From NCBI GenBank assembly GCA_016806645.1, contig JACSYO010001856.1:2429001-2493000 (forward strand): 64,000 bases of DNA, read 5' to 3'. The notes beneath the pieces are model-generated. The model was given only the letters and a program-made list of their open reading frames with translations. It was not told where the DNA came from and did no database searches. The translations under genes and the position numbers were made by a program. Source of the DNA: Ophiodon elongatus (lineage: Eukaryota > Chordata > Actinopteri > Perciformes > Hexagrammidae). Below are positions 37,601 through 49,009 of the stretch, in pieces. Position 1 is the stretch's first letter. Each line of letters begins with the position of its first letter.

Positions 37601-40000
37601 TTGTTTTTGTTCCACTATTATTATTAGATTCCTTCTTGATAGGGTCAGCTATGGCTAGACAGAAGATATCATGGCACTCTGCGTAAGTATCAAGAGGCTG
37701 TTTTAGTTGGAATGACGTGTGTGAAGAAGTGTTCCTAAAATATAGGTTGGTCGTGCGCGGAGTTACTGCAATAACATGTTAACAAGGCAGTGAACTTGTG
37801 TTCAACTGTTTCCTAACTTGGGTCGTGACCTAACATGAGCTGAATTTATCCTCTTGGAGGTGAAAAGTAACTTCACATAATGCCATTATTTTTGCCACAT
37901 TAAGGCAAGTAAGTTTGTAAGCATGCACTAATGTTTCCAATATACCAAGAGATGAGATTAAGTAAAAAGATGACGAATGGGACAGTTGCAGTCAGCAGGG
38001 TTTTTTTGAGGTCACACGGGGACATGTACTATAAAATAAACCTATTTTTTATTGAATGGATTTGAATTTAATGAGTTTGAGTTGCAGGTTTCTGAAACAA
38101 CAGAGTTTCACTTGCTCATAGACACTGACTGTACTGCCCTATAATGTACAAATAACCTGATGATAGTGCAACTGACTAAAGTTGTCTTTAAAGTACAGCA
38201 TTTTATAAATACAGTGTCTAGATACTGTCTGTTGTCTAAATACATGCCATACCATTGCGGCCAAAATTAATCATGATGTCAGCCTCTCCGTCCATGATGC
38301 GGGTGATTGTGAGTGGGGTGACGTCGCTCCATACTTTGAAGGCTCTGAAGAAAGCATCATTTATGACTTCCTCATCCAGGTCGGGAGTGTATCCAAGGAT
38401 TCTACGGAGTCAACAGAGAGTCAGTTTCATTCTAAAACGAGACAAAGAAGGAAAGTGAAGACAAAATATATCATAAAAACAAAAGATGGGTGTGGGGTTG
38501 TGAGTGTCATGTTTGGAAAAGCGTGCAGAAATATCATAAATTCTATTTTCTCAACTTCAGATCATGGACTAACAGCTACACAGTCTCTGAATAATCTGAT
38601 GATAATGGTTCCTGAAACAGTGTTCGGCTACAAACCCTGTCACATGCCTGTCTACACAGTCCCTTTAAACACAGTCTAAGATCTCTGAGTTGCTGTTGTC
38701 TTTGGCTCGCAGTCTTCCTTACAAACACACAGGCAGACGGGCTGGAATGATCAGGGCACAAAAAAAACGCTGACATAAATAAACCGATTCCACATTGTTG
38801 TAAACCTCAAACAGAACGAAAACAAAAGACCTGACACATACTGTGTAGGAATGCTGGTGTAAGCGAGACGCAAGATGCAAGCGCACCACGACTTTGTGGA
38901 ATGGGGGTGGGGTGGACTGGAGGTTGAGGGGAGGGTGTGGTGGGAGGGGGGGGGTCAGGCGGGGCCAAGCTGTGGTCCATCTCGCAAAGCAAACAGACTC
39001 TGGCTTTGTATTTATACTTTTGTGCACTCATCAAAAACTGCTTTGGGAATTACATTTAATCCTCAGTGTTGTGGAGTGACTTCGATAAGTATTTCTCGTT
39101 GGGCAGCAGCTGGGTGGGGTCAAGTCATTTTACCTTTCTGTACTTGGCAAACATCACATATGACGTCCTGATGCAATGCATGCAAAGCATCTCAAATAAC
39201 TTGAGCTTTAGCCTCGGTCGTAATGTTTTTACCTTTTCTTATGGACCATACCGCTTAAAAACTTCCATGATGTCATTACTTGAGTATTACTAATTCAGGT
39301 TTAGAATGAATTGACACCTACTCCCATTATAAAATACCTCATGCACGATACAATTTAGCAATTAATGTGCAGGATAATCCAATGCTTGTTCAGTAAATGT
39401 GTAGGTAAAGTTAATTCCCTGACCTGTAAGTGATGTCTTTCTTCTGCCACAAGGGTTTCCTGTGGAAGAAGTTGTAATTGGCCACATCTGGGACGCCACA
39501 GCGGGGCTTTTTCATGATATCCACAGTTTTGGCATCAATCTCTCCAGTTTCTTGCAGAGAGAAGAACTTTTGCATTTTCTTCAAGGTGTCCTTGAGCACC
39601 ATAAGGTTACATCTGTCTTGCGGGCATCCATAAAACTTATTCAGATAGTGCTTAAAGAGAAAAATAGACATACAAAGGGTTGAACTCTCCGGGATTAAGT
39701 ACGTATGAAGTGATTATAATAAATAAATAAACAATGAACAACTTAGAAACTATTCCCCAACAGTTTAGTTACATACTTCAGGAGTAAACACTGTTACTTC
39801 ACATCTGACTGACCTACTTAGACATAGTTTTAAGAAAAACTTACCAGAGCAACTTCTTTGTCTGTTTTTGGAGTAGTATCGTCTCCAGGAAACCTGATAA
39901 TAGGCGAAGGGGCAGCATATGTTGCTTGAAAGGCGATGAACTGAATCATAAACAGTTTAAGAATAATCCGACGACAACTAAATATCGTCGGAAAGGCCAT
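25190..40000 (-). CDS. mmp2: Matrix metalloproteinase-2 (72 kDa gelatinase A)
   Basis: MMP2 is a secreted zinc endopeptidase that cleaves gelatin and collagen IV. Thirteen coding exons join in phase: 39845-40000, 39424-39650, 38253-38401, 37225-37353, 36210-36383, 35316-35447, 33591-33764, 33161-33316, 32874-33000, 28250-28386, 27477-27636, 27041-27150, 25190-25293. The sum is 1935 bp, 644 residues plus TGA; human has 660. ATG at 40000 (AAAATGG) begins a signal peptide of about 29 residues before APSPIIRFPGD. The cysteine switch PRCGVPD is at 101-107. Three fibronectin type II repeats follow at about 221-380, then the zinc site HEFGHALGLEH at 390-400, the Met-turn LMAPIY, and a hemopexin domain closed by Cys453 and the terminal Cys in DWLGC. 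The fibronectin repeats separate it from most MMPs. Oddity: exon 6 is 132 bp rather than the 174 bp of exons 5 and 7, losing 14 residues of repeat 2. Confidence 0.97.
26285..26445 (-). mobile_element. Degenerate tRNA-related SINE-like repeat
   Basis: On the minus strand it begins with TAGCTCAGTGGGTAGAGCAG, an excellent tRNA A-box. This is followed by a decayed B-box region and a body reading (on the plus strand) GAGCAGTGGGCTGC and TGAAATTTGACTTCTGCATT. That arrangement is a frequent fish repeat. It cannot be a functional tRNA gene because no cloverleaf follows the A-box. Confidence 0.65.
26590..26900 (+). repeat. Teleost dispersed repeat with two internal units
   Basis: Two related units follow each other: TATTGGATGGGTTGCCATGA then TTTGGATGGACTGCCTTGAA, each followed by an ACAGACATTCAT or ACAGACCATCATG-like stretch and a CTCAGGATGAA or AGATGAATCCTAATGACT-like stretch. 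I recognise this as a common fish repeat with internal duplication. It is old and diverged. Confidence 0.65.
28492..28605. repeat. (GT)n microsatellite in mmp2 intron 9
   Basis: About 55 GT units with brief TTG and GATG interruptions. In the transcript it is (CA)n, ending about 105 nt upstream of the exon 10 acceptor. Confidence 0.95.
31469..31700. mobile_element. Fold-back MITE-like element with 30-bp inverted ends
   Basis: The first 30 bp (31469-31498, beginning CGATGGCCGAAGAGCAAAAC) and the reverse complement of the last 30 bp (31671-31700) match at 28 of 30 positions. The element is flanked on both sides by TTAT (31465-31468 and 31701-31704), a likely 4-bp target duplication. The interior holds an A-rich AAAATAA microsatellite and a TA tract, with no coding capacity. 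The superfamily is unassigned. Confidence 0.85.
33765..35315 (-). other. mmp2 intron 6
   Basis: Intron between the shortened second and the third fibronectin type II exons. From about 34360 to 35190 it appears derived from a dispersed element. Confidence 0.7.
34360..35190. mobile_element. Probable dispersed repeat in mmp2 intron 6
   Basis: It begins with short internal repeats (GGGAAATAACAGGAATTTAT, GGGAATTAACAGGAAATAAC, CAGGAATAAAATGG) beside AGATGGTAACTTTCCATGGG. It ends with AAATTCCCACAAGTTACAAG near 35142-35165. I recognise the CTTTCCATGG / GGGAATT style as a common teleost repeat. Borders are approximate. Confidence 0.45.
35316..35447 (-). other. mmp2: mmp2 exon 6: second fibronectin type II repeat, shortened
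   Basis: The exon encodes the start of the repeat (GGNAEGAPCKFPFNFLGEKY, then DACTTQGRDDGS) and then jumps directly to FGFCPET. The expected middle part carrying the WC motif and the YD-x-D-K-K stretch is absent. The length is 132 bp against 174 bp for exons 5 and 7, a difference of exactly 42 bp, so the frame is kept. Both splice sites are intact (AG at 35449-35448, GT at 35315-35314). Three of the four disulphide cysteines of the repeat remain. Confidence 0.9.
35448..39423 (-). other. mmp2 introns 2 to 5 region
   Basis: Introns 5 (35448-36209), 4 (36384-37224), 3 (37354-38252) and 2 (38402-39423) separate the exons given under mmp2. All have GT-AG ends. A purine/G-rich stretch lies at about 38893-38965 in intron 2. 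No other gene or strong repeat is seen. Confidence 0.65.
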
Positions 40001-40350
40001 TTTTCCCAGTTTGCCAATATCTGGGGTATCTAAAATGCCGTTCGCTCGTAGCTGCACTTCTTTTCTCCGTCAGCTTTTTTTTTTTTTGCTTCTCCTCCTC
40101 TACAGGATTTTTTTTTTCTCCTCAACGGGACATCCTGCACCTCGGCTCTATGAACTTTCTCAGTTCTGCTTGCACACGCACTTTTCCCCCCCGACAGCTT
40201 TCTGCGCAGCCTCCAGGTTGAGAAATAGGAGCGGGGGAGTCTGCGATCTAACACGGGGATAGTTTCGGGATTACTCATATCGACTTCTCAATCGGCCTTG
40301 ATTTTACAAGCGTCTAAGAGGCTAGCTCGGGATTAAAAGGTGTAATGTCC
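40001..40350 (-). promoter_or_regulatory. mmp2 5' UTR and putative promoter
   Basis: The region upstream of the mmp2 ATG contains two A-runs on the minus strand (poly-T at 40075-40087 and 40108-40119), several CpGs and G/C-rich blocks. I see no clear TATA box. Mammalian MMP2 promoters are likewise TATA-less (known). Confidence 0.4.
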
Positions 40351-42640
40351 ACAAATGTCGACTAATTCGGTCATTTGAATGGCAATTATCTATTTCCATA
40401 TCTACCCCTTACATAACGGGCTGTATATGTCGACTAAATGTCCCCCATCATGCTGTATGCTGATCTCCAATCATCACCCCATAGGCCACGTGTATCAATA
40501 TCACCATGCAGACCACTTAAGCTAGCATTTAGGTGTGTGTACTTTCAGTAGCCAGGTTAGTTAGTCAAAGTAATTTAACGTAAACCTCCCACCGGATACA
40601 TAAGTGTGGTAAATTATGGAATTATGTGCAGGTGTGTGTGTGTGGGGGTGGGAGGGGGCTGTTTTTGATGAAAATCAAATGATTGATGACAGTGATTAAC
40701 TTCCTATTTAATTATTTCATTTAATATTTAATTAATATTTAATTAATAATAATAAGCATGGTTTCACAAAATGTTTAATGTTCAGCATTAAAATCAAGAA
40801 GTGGGTGTTGCCTGTGTCCTGCACATTTATGCATTTTCATGAGCCTGCTTCACTCTTTATTGCTGCTCTTTTTTTCCCCCAGCAGTTACTCTGTTGTCCA
40901 ACATTGTTGTTTGCTGAGAGACATGTATGTGAAGTAAGTGATGAATTCCTGTTCTAACTGGACACATCTCTTTTCTTTCACTTGCATTTTTTCTACATCA
41001 TGTAAATATGACATCACTGGTTACTTGGTCTGAAGGGAAACAGAGACACCCAGCTGCAGACAGGCCAAACATCATTTAAAGTCTTACATCGACACCTGGT
41101 GGCGGGATTTAAAACGTCACCTCGGTATCAGTTTGAAAAAGGTCCAGTTCACTAGGAATGTTCACTGATTTAACCTTTTCTATTTATTTATTTTTTTGCA
41201 CCATATACTTTTATGGTTTAGTAATTTCCCACCGAATTTATTAAACTGAAGAGAGATTTATATCACTTAAAGGTGCTATAAACGAGATTGGAAAGCATTT
41301 CTGGTGCCTAACAACGGGTCTCAACATGGCGGCAGGCCTGGGTGGCGGGGCCAAGCAAGGCTGTAAACAAAGAAAAGAGGAACTCAGATAATGACCCACA
41401 CAGAGGGTGAGTGACTTCATGCTCTGCCCAGGTAGACATTACTCCACTATATCTTCACAGCAAATTGTTTTTTGCTGCTATATTAATGCTCTGAATCCCG
41501 TATATTGCAAATGTTTAACCCCATATACACTTGGAAAATGAAAGGCCACACTGTAGATGAGTGTTGTTGCATACATATTTGCATGTAAAATATTTACAGA
41601 TGGTACCACAGTCCAGTGCACTGGAAGTTTGACCTCCAGGATAGTTTCCAGAATGCAGTTGACATCGTTGCTCATTAGCTCCCCGAGAACTTACTTACCT
41701 TTTGTTTTACATATTGTTTTGACATCTATTTATGACATCTATTTCATTAGCTGTAGTATGTTAGTATATTGTCTTTGCTGTGATACATTTGAAGATGCTA
41801 AGAACTAAATGTAAGTTATGTTACAACCACTCATAATAATTTATTGTTTATGTTTTATTTATTTGTATCAATTTGTTAAGTGCTTTCCACTGTACCTTAC
41901 CTGACTCTAGGGGTGGGGGGGGGCTGGGGGTCATTAACATTTGCTGCATGAAACCATGTTAGAGATCACTGACTCATCACAGTCTGAATGTTCCGTGAAA
42001 TAATATCTCAATCACTGCCAGAAATTCAGATGAAAAAGCAGTGGCTCACACACAATGCCTGTACAGAGGAGGTCGGTTGAGGTTGCAGCAAAGCGCCATC
42101 AGTATCACTGCCCTCTGGTGGCTGACACACGTCTAGCATCTCTCTCAGCTCTGAAGCCCTTGGAGCCAGTCTTCTTTACTGACTTGTAGTCTTTGCTATA
42201 GATTTAAGATTTACTCTAACTCTCTTTGACATCTCTTTGTTTCCGTTCTCATACTGGATTATGCTGAACATCATAAGAGAGTGGACTCTTTAATGGGCTA
42301 CAGAAAGCTGAAAGACTTTTTTTTTTGCAAAGAGATCTGACAGATGGATAGCTCACAAACAGGATTTTGTGGTATATCTAGCAAAGCAATTTCCCTTCCC
42401 TTTAGCCAGAGTACAGTTAATTTTTCATAGCCGGGGCTGCTGTTGGTGGTTGCAGAGTGAATTTAACATCCATTTTCCTACAATATCCAGGGCCTGTCAC
42501 TTTGGAGCAGGAGCTTTATTTCATGCACTGATACATGCTGCCATCTCCTCTAACTGACACACTCACAGTGATCTCTGGCAGAGCCGGGGAACAGAATGGC
42601 TACCTATTAAATGTACATGGGCCTGCCTCTCCAAATAGAA
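40351..42640. other. Intergenic, upstream of mmp2
   Basis: AT-rich, with a likely dispersed repeat at 41265-41440 and a short G-run near 41911-41930. No gene is recognised. Confidence 0.6.
41265..41440 (+). mobile_element. Possible dispersed repeat
   Basis: AAAGGTGCTATAAACGAGAT followed by CTCAACATGGCGGCAGGCCT and GAACTCAGATAATGACCCAC is a combination I associate with recurrent fish repeats. It is more GC-rich than its surroundings. Borders and family are not established. Confidence 0.35.
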
Positions 42641-42649
42641 AACGCTGAG

Positions 42650-42790
42650 ATGTGAAAAGTTGAGCCACAGCAACAGTAATTGAATGCCTTTGTGCATATG
42701 AATGCAATTTTGCATGCGAAAGTGGTATAAAGAGATTGAGATGATAAGGTTTGATTTGCATGTAAATTGTTTTCTTTTCTTTTTTGTTGC
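42650..42790. promoter_or_regulatory. Candidate noncoding regulatory block with POU octamer
   Basis: Complex, non-repetitive sequence containing the exact octamer ATTTGCAT at 42754-42761 and a second TTTGCATG at about 42709-42716, in a region without coding potential. Proposed as an enhancer candidate only because of motif clustering in the probable irx flank. Confidence 0.25.
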
Positions 42791-42832
42791 CCCCGTTGAA
42801 TGCTTAAGCTCCGTCTAGATTGAAGCACCACA

Positions 42833-42834
<2 letters not shown>

Positions 42835-42871
<37 letters not shown>

Positions 42872-42872
42872 T
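42835..42872. repeat. (GT)n microsatellite
   Basis: About 18 GT units with one GTAT interruption. Confidence 0.95.
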
Positions 42873-43234
42873 TTTGATGAAATACTGTTGGCTTTTGAAA
42901 GAAAGTGTCTTGTTGCTGTTGATTGCAAGTGCATCTCTCCCATTTGTATTTGTTTGTTGCTGAGACGGCTGATTTAAACGCAATCATGGTTGTATGCGAT
43001 GCTTTACAACAGGAGAGCTGATTTGTACTTCAACGTTTACACCACAACATATAAATCACACATGTCACCTTGATTACGAGCAATTTATTTTTAGTTTTGA
43101 ATGACTTTCAGGGATTTCTTCATGTTATACACATGCAACTTAATGCAACCCTGACATTTGCATGCTCTGGTCCTACACCACACAAACTCATGTCATTAAT
43201 TATGAGGATGAGTGGCTTCCTCCAGCACGCCAGC

Positions 43235-43330
43235 ATGGCCTCCTCTTGCGACTGGGAATGGGACATTCTGGACATGAAGGCCAGGCGTATCATGGCTCTC
43301 CAGCTGGCTGTGGATCTTCAGGCCTACTGA
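43235..43330 (+). CDS. Candidate small ORF, 31 codons, unknown function
   Basis: ATG in a strong context (CCAGCATGG) opens a 31-residue frame beginning MASSCDWEWDILDMKARRIM, rich in charged and aromatic residues, then TGA. Third codon positions are G/C-rich, unlike the AT-rich surroundings. A pyrimidine stretch and CAG (acceptor-like, AG at 43224-43225) lie just upstream and AATAAA (43722-43727) about 390 bp downstream. It could therefore be the last exon of a plus-strand transcript. In-frame ATGs just upstream would extend it by up to 15 residues. I do not recognise a family. It may equally be chance, or conserved noncoding DNA. Confidence 0.25.
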   Translation: MASSCDWEWDILDMKARRIMALQLAVDLQAY

Positions 43331-43721
43331 TTGACCCCAGTCCAGCTGAACAGACCGTAGCCCTGGATGTCACCCTCTTCCCTCACCCCAGTCCACTGGC
43401 TCCTGCAAGGACCCAGGCAGATCCTCTGATGGGTCATCAAACCAAACTGCCTGTATGGTTGGCTAGCATCAAGGTCATGAATGACAAATATCACAGTCCC
43501 ACTGCTACCCCACCCGCTTCTCTCCTCTCACTCCAACTCAGAAAGTGTGTAATGTTCAGTGCTGTTCCGTCCTGGCTTGAATACATAGTTAGCCTGGGTG
43601 TGCAGTTAATACTGACACTGAGTGGTTTAGAATCAGTCTATTGGCATTGTTTGTTTTATGTGCTTTGCAGGAGTAATTAAGCAATGGTTGCTGAGTAAAT
43701 GAATGCAGCAACAGCCCTGTC

Positions 43722-43727
43722 AATAAA
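43722..43727 (+). terminator. Candidate poly(A) signal on the plus strand
   Basis: An AATAAA hexamer follows the GC-richer block that carries the small ORF at 43235-43330. Supportive only if transcripts are found. Confidence 0.2.
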
Positions 43728-43879
43728 TCTGTTTCAAGATAACTTAATTTGGCTAAGCACTGTGTTACAGAATACTGTGACACATATTATATCACTCGGC
43801 TGGAAACATTCTGATGATGAATTATTGAACATAAATCCATTATCTTGAACATATTTTATTTATGAATGCACCAAGACAC

Positions 43880-44290
43880 TGGAGGACTTTAACACTGCAG
43901 GGTAATTATTGTTCCACATTGTGTCACCACTCTTCTCTCAGATGCAACTGCCAGAGCAAACTGCAATGAATCAAAGAATTGCAAGTTTTGATTGACATTT
44001 TGTGTGTGCACAAGGCCCAAAGCGACATTAGCCCAATTGCTTTATTTAATGCTTTCTCCCACATTCTGTTTCTCTTTTAGCACGCCTTGTAAACACTGAT
44101 GCAATAATGCATTCCATTATACAGAGGAGAGGAGATGAGTGTCTCTCGTGGCTCCTCTCCATCTCAATAATAGGTCAACAGCTGTATTTAAAAAATTAAT
44201 CACATTCTTGGCAGTTGCAAAGGTTAGTCTCAACGCTCTGAGATGCAATATTGGAAGCTCAGATCAGCAGCAAATCTCGGCGGAGATGAG
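43880..44290. promoter_or_regulatory. Candidate conserved noncoding block
   Basis: Complex, low-repeat sequence with homeodomain-type sites: TAATTA at 43903-43908 and the PBX/HOX-like TGATTGACA at 43989-43997. E-box-like CAGCTG occurs near 44179. There is no open frame of note. A proposed enhancer candidate in the probable irx regulatory flank. Confidence 0.25.
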
Positions 44291-47200
44291 GAAGAGTTGC
44301 CTTTGATGAGTACAGCATGTAAATGATTTGTGTGTGTTTATAGGACACGGGGCTGGCCCTGCCTCACTCCAAGACAGCGGTGTCGGCACCACTCTGTGGC
44401 AGAGGCTGGCAACAGCAGATGGAAATAAGCAAGAGAGGGGAGGGCTGACCCCGCTACAGCTCTTCACAGTTTGTACTCTCTTTCTTTTTCCTCTCCCAGT
44501 CTCCCAATCTCTGTTTCATTTTAAGACTTGTTTGATTCTTTCTTTGAGTGCTCATTTCTTAATTTCCCTGCCTTGTCTGTTGTATGTAGACAAGTCCACT
44601 GATATTTACGTATTTCAGGGAGTTTGAAGAAGGTATCTGTCACAATATCAGAGATCCTTCGGCCATGAAACACGCCAATGTGGTAGTTTCACAAATTCTG
44701 CAGAATATACTCATATTTCTTAAATATCCTCATAACTCTCAGGTCTATTGTGAGCTCTGACGTCAAAACTCGGGACAACTAAACAGCTTGTTTGCTATGT
44801 TTCCCGATGGAGACATCGTCAGCCTGTTAGTGTGATCTTTTAAGGAATTGAAATATTGATGCCTTTCTCACATCAAAAACAAATTACTCTCAAAGATATC
44901 TTGAGGTACGTGGACACACAGATGAAATATGAATGTCTACCATGGATTGCTTTTAGTAATTCTGAAATATTCACAGTGGTAATTTTGGAGTGCAGTGGCT
45001 CTTGCTTGGTGTTCACATGCTGACACTTGGAGGTACATTTTTCATCAGTGATTTGATTTGGCCGTCACAGTAAATGGATAGCTTTGATAAGTCAGGAACA
45101 TTGTTACCTGGATTGTTGGATGAAAATGAAATACTGCATGATGCAAGTGAGTGAAAGGAGTGTTGAAATGCCGTTTGTCTGATGCTCTCGACAGTTCAGA
45201 GAGCTGTGCTGCCGATGAGCTATTATGTTGTTTGCACATGTCGGCTTCAGAAGCTTCTGTCTGTCTACTAGTCACTTTTAGCATATGAATTAGAAAACCC
45301 GGCAATAATTATTACTTCACCCCAAGGTTCATCCTTCACTGGGAACATTTATCTGAAAAGAATTTGTCTTTATAATCTGAGGGTCCCACCTCAGCCAGAG
45401 TTCATACTTTAACACCAGCTTTTTATGCTAATGCAGATTTTTCTCCCTTGGAGTGTAATTAGGAACGAGAAAACAATCAGAAGATAAATAATCGTCTATT
45501 AAAAGAGAATGAGAATAGTGTTGAGACCCTCCGGGAAATCAGATTCACTATCATTTCCTTTCACTCATTAAAAGAAGAAGACGACCAAAACTGGCAACTT
45601 CTTTCCATCTCCTTCAGCTTTAGAACTGCCTAGCCTAGTTTTATACATCGGTTTTGGGAAGATGCTGCACAGTCTGTGCAAGGTCTAGAACAACTTGTCC
45701 CTCGGGGTGAGCAGGCTTTCATTCAGGGAAAGGGAAATACACCCAGGTAAACAGCTTTAATCAGATTTGAGCATGCAAACAGACTAACTTGATTTGATGT
45801 GTATCTTTCTGCATTCCTACATAACAACAGCAAATTTCAACAGCTGGATTTAATTATTCTTTGCTTTTACTTTTTTCCTTCTAAATTCAAACATCAGTCA
45901 CATTTGAAGTGGCTCAAACAAATCCCCACAGTCACCTTACCGAACCTGCTTCCTGGAAGATAATACAGTAATGCCTTGAAAGCTCAATAGGCCATTCATT
46001 ATTATGGTTTGGGCCCACCGTCACAAATTCCAGACAAAAGTGAATTTCCTATTCCCTGTCAATAACAAGCTCGATGTCACCTCTGAAGGTGAGGGAGCAT
46101 GATTCAATAAAGTTTTCTCTTTTTTCCCCTTTGACCCCTAGTCACCTTGTTAGTAAGAGAGAGTTGAATTACAGTACCCTACAGGCTTTTCTAGAACACA
46201 CCAGACTATCCTGTATAACCCTCTGATAACACAGCTCAACCAGGATGTAGCTTTTTGCACTGTTGAAAGATATATTTTAGGTTCACGCACCTCTTAAAGG
46301 GACAATAAATACAGATCTCACTTCCACAAAGCAAACAATAACCGTATCAAATGTGCTGCTGTTGATTCCATACAATGTTACGCTTATATATGGCTTATTT
46401 AACCATGAGTCTGGTGTCGAGACTATATGCATGAAAACAGCTTTGTTGTGTGATGTAGCAGCAGAGGTGAGCTGATGTATGAGCCAGTGTTCTGGCCCTG
46501 GAAGCCGTGCCTCCTCATATTGCTGCTACCTGTGATCTGAGTCTTGTAGGGCCGTGTCTGCAGCCCATAGGCCTCCTGTGTTTTAAGTACCGGATAGCAT
46601 GCACGTCTCCGTGGTCCATGTTTGCAGGATATTGAAAAAGACCTTTGTCAGGAAGCTGAGGCCCACTGGTCATTGGGGAGCTGTGATCGTGCTGCTCCAA
46701 ATTACCATATCACCTTTCTCTATTCATCCTAGTAAACAACAAAGTCAGACGTCTGATGGGTGACACTCATGCAACGGGCTCTTTTGCTTTAACGCGTTAA
46801 AAAAGGAGTGTATTTCTTTATTGTTGTATAAAATATTATGGCAGGGGGTAACATATCTTCCTGAGTGTATTGTGTTTGCAGCATTGAAATGTGACTAGAA
46901 ATGAATCAATGCACAAGGTTGCGCTGTTGCTATTGCTATGCAAGCAAGATAGATGGCTTACATTTAATTTATATAATATTCCCCGTAGAATCATTTTTAT
47001 TACGGGGGATCTTGGTAGGAATATTTGGCCTATAAAGAAATTAACTTTGTCTCTTTGCTAAGTACACCAATGCATCAAGCCATTATCTCTGTGATAGATG
47101 AATCATATTTGATATTACGCAAGACAAATGTATTCATATTGCATATTTTTCTAATTTTTCCTGTCTGACCATCTGTGTGTGTTACGTCTTACCAAGATTA

Positions 47201-47869
47201 ATCCGCTGATCCTATTGGGAAAGAGGGCAGGTATTTTTCCCTAACACTCAGTAGTAAGTAAGAGCTGATATCAAAGTATAATCCACCACATAATATTTTA
47301 GATCTTTGTAATGTATCAGGGACAGTGATTTCCACAACCGGGCCATATTGAGACCTGATTTATTCTGTATTATTATTTCATTTGTGTGTGTGTTAAGACT
47401 AAGCAAATGGGGGCAGACCGCAGCCAGATAAGTCACATGGGGAGCACAGTGAATATCATTGACATGAAATATGACTTTGTGTCCTTGGATCAGTGTTTTA
47501 AATCATTTAAGCAGAATGACCTTTGACTGGATTAGAGAGAGGAGGGTGAACCGAGGGGAGAGACACAGGGCAAAGGTTGCCCTCCGACATGGACACTGTT
47601 GACCCATATTCCATCTATCCTCAGCTACAAAGATCCGTTGATTATTTTTCCAGGAAATTGCAGTATTTGATCTCACCTACACCTCTTTTTCTTTTTTTTT
47701 TTACTTAAGTGGCCCTGGGTTAGGTGTGATTGAAATCAGACAATGATTTACAGAGACAACACTCACCTAGCACGCTGTTCGGCCTGTTACAACCACTGTC
47801 TTACATGTGCCCTCCTAAATTCACTTATGTAGAACACTTGTGTTTCCCAAGGCGTTAGACAGGACATGT
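44291..47869. other. Intergenic
   Basis: No gene recognised. Mostly unique sequence of ordinary composition with few repeats; the scarcity of repeats itself fits a regulatory landscape. Confidence 0.5.
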
Positions 47870-48080
47870 GGATGCACAGGCAGATTACAAACTAGTGTTA
47901 ATGATCGACCTGTCAGGCTGAATCTGTATTACTTAATCTCCCGGTCCTGCTGTACATGATCAAAGCAATGCAAATGCTGCGGGGTATTGATTTCTACAGC
48001 ATCTCCGCTCTTGCACTTAAATTACAGCTACCCACATTTTCCATCCACCCATCGAACCCAAGAACTACTGTCATTTGAAC
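47870..48080. promoter_or_regulatory. Candidate conserved noncoding block
   Basis: Complex sequence with TTAATGATCGA, TACTTAATCTCC, AAAGCAATGCAAATGC (containing ATGCAAAT, the reverse of the POU octamer) and no coding potential. Enhancer candidate by motif content only. Confidence 0.22.
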
Positions 48081-49009
48081 AACCTGGAACAACAAAGCTG
48101 GTCTTTTCTATGTTTTTCTTAATGTTGAAAGATGTTTTTGCATGGTATTTTTGCAAAATGCGAGCGATGGTATCTTATTTGATGTTATTCTGTAAGTACA
48201 GTCAGCTAAGAATGGCTTTAGTATGCTTTGCAAAATCAAGTATTTAAATCCGTATATCCCATTGCAGATATGAAACGTGTCAATTGAAGATCAAGGGATT
48301 AAAGAGGATACAGAGCTGAAACAGATGGTTCTCTATGATGTGTCCTAAATGCTAATCCTGTCAACCTTTTACACTGAGACATATTGTGAAAGTTATATTC
48401 CACGTGATGTTGATAGTCCCCTCTGTACTCTCTGAAACCATGTCCTCACAAATGATAGGCTGTCCCCAAAAAACAGGACATTATAGAGAGTGAACAGTAA
48501 TTGATGCTGTTTTGATCAAGAAGTCTGTCCGAATTTGGTTAAAACTCTTGTTGCTACTCATGAAGAATGTGACTGGACAGCGGTGAAACCAATTTAACGT
48601 CCCATTCTTGAAATGTGAGCAGCCACAGTGAACTCTCTGTCACAATGAAACATGGTGATTAAGACAGCCAGTGGGAGATGAAAATGAATTCCCTCAGCTC
48701 TGAAGAGGTGTTGTATGGAATTGTCACAGGTCACCCTTCAGGCGTCTGGCTCTTGCAAAGTAATTCATTCAATGCATTATCCCAATAATGATAAATTTCA
48801 AGCATTATCAATTGGGATGTTTCCTCACACAAGACTTTAAATGATATTTAGGTAAAAGGTCTAAGGATCATTAGCCTTTTGTTATATTCCTCACATGCTG
48901 CTGTTGCAGGCTTGAGATTCTGTTTAATCTCCAAAAGCAATTTGTGACATATGAGTGAAATATTGGAAGACCTTTTTCTTATAAATTATGCATAGTTGAA
49001 ACAGTTACC
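48081..49009. other. Intergenic
   Basis: Unique AT-rich sequence; nothing specific recognised. Confidence 0.5.

Noticed and set aside
43331..43680. Extension of coding beyond the small ORF in another frame
   Set aside because: The 172-codon frame here (from 43162) is low in family-like features and overlaps the small ORF in a different frame; both are unlikely to be coding together.
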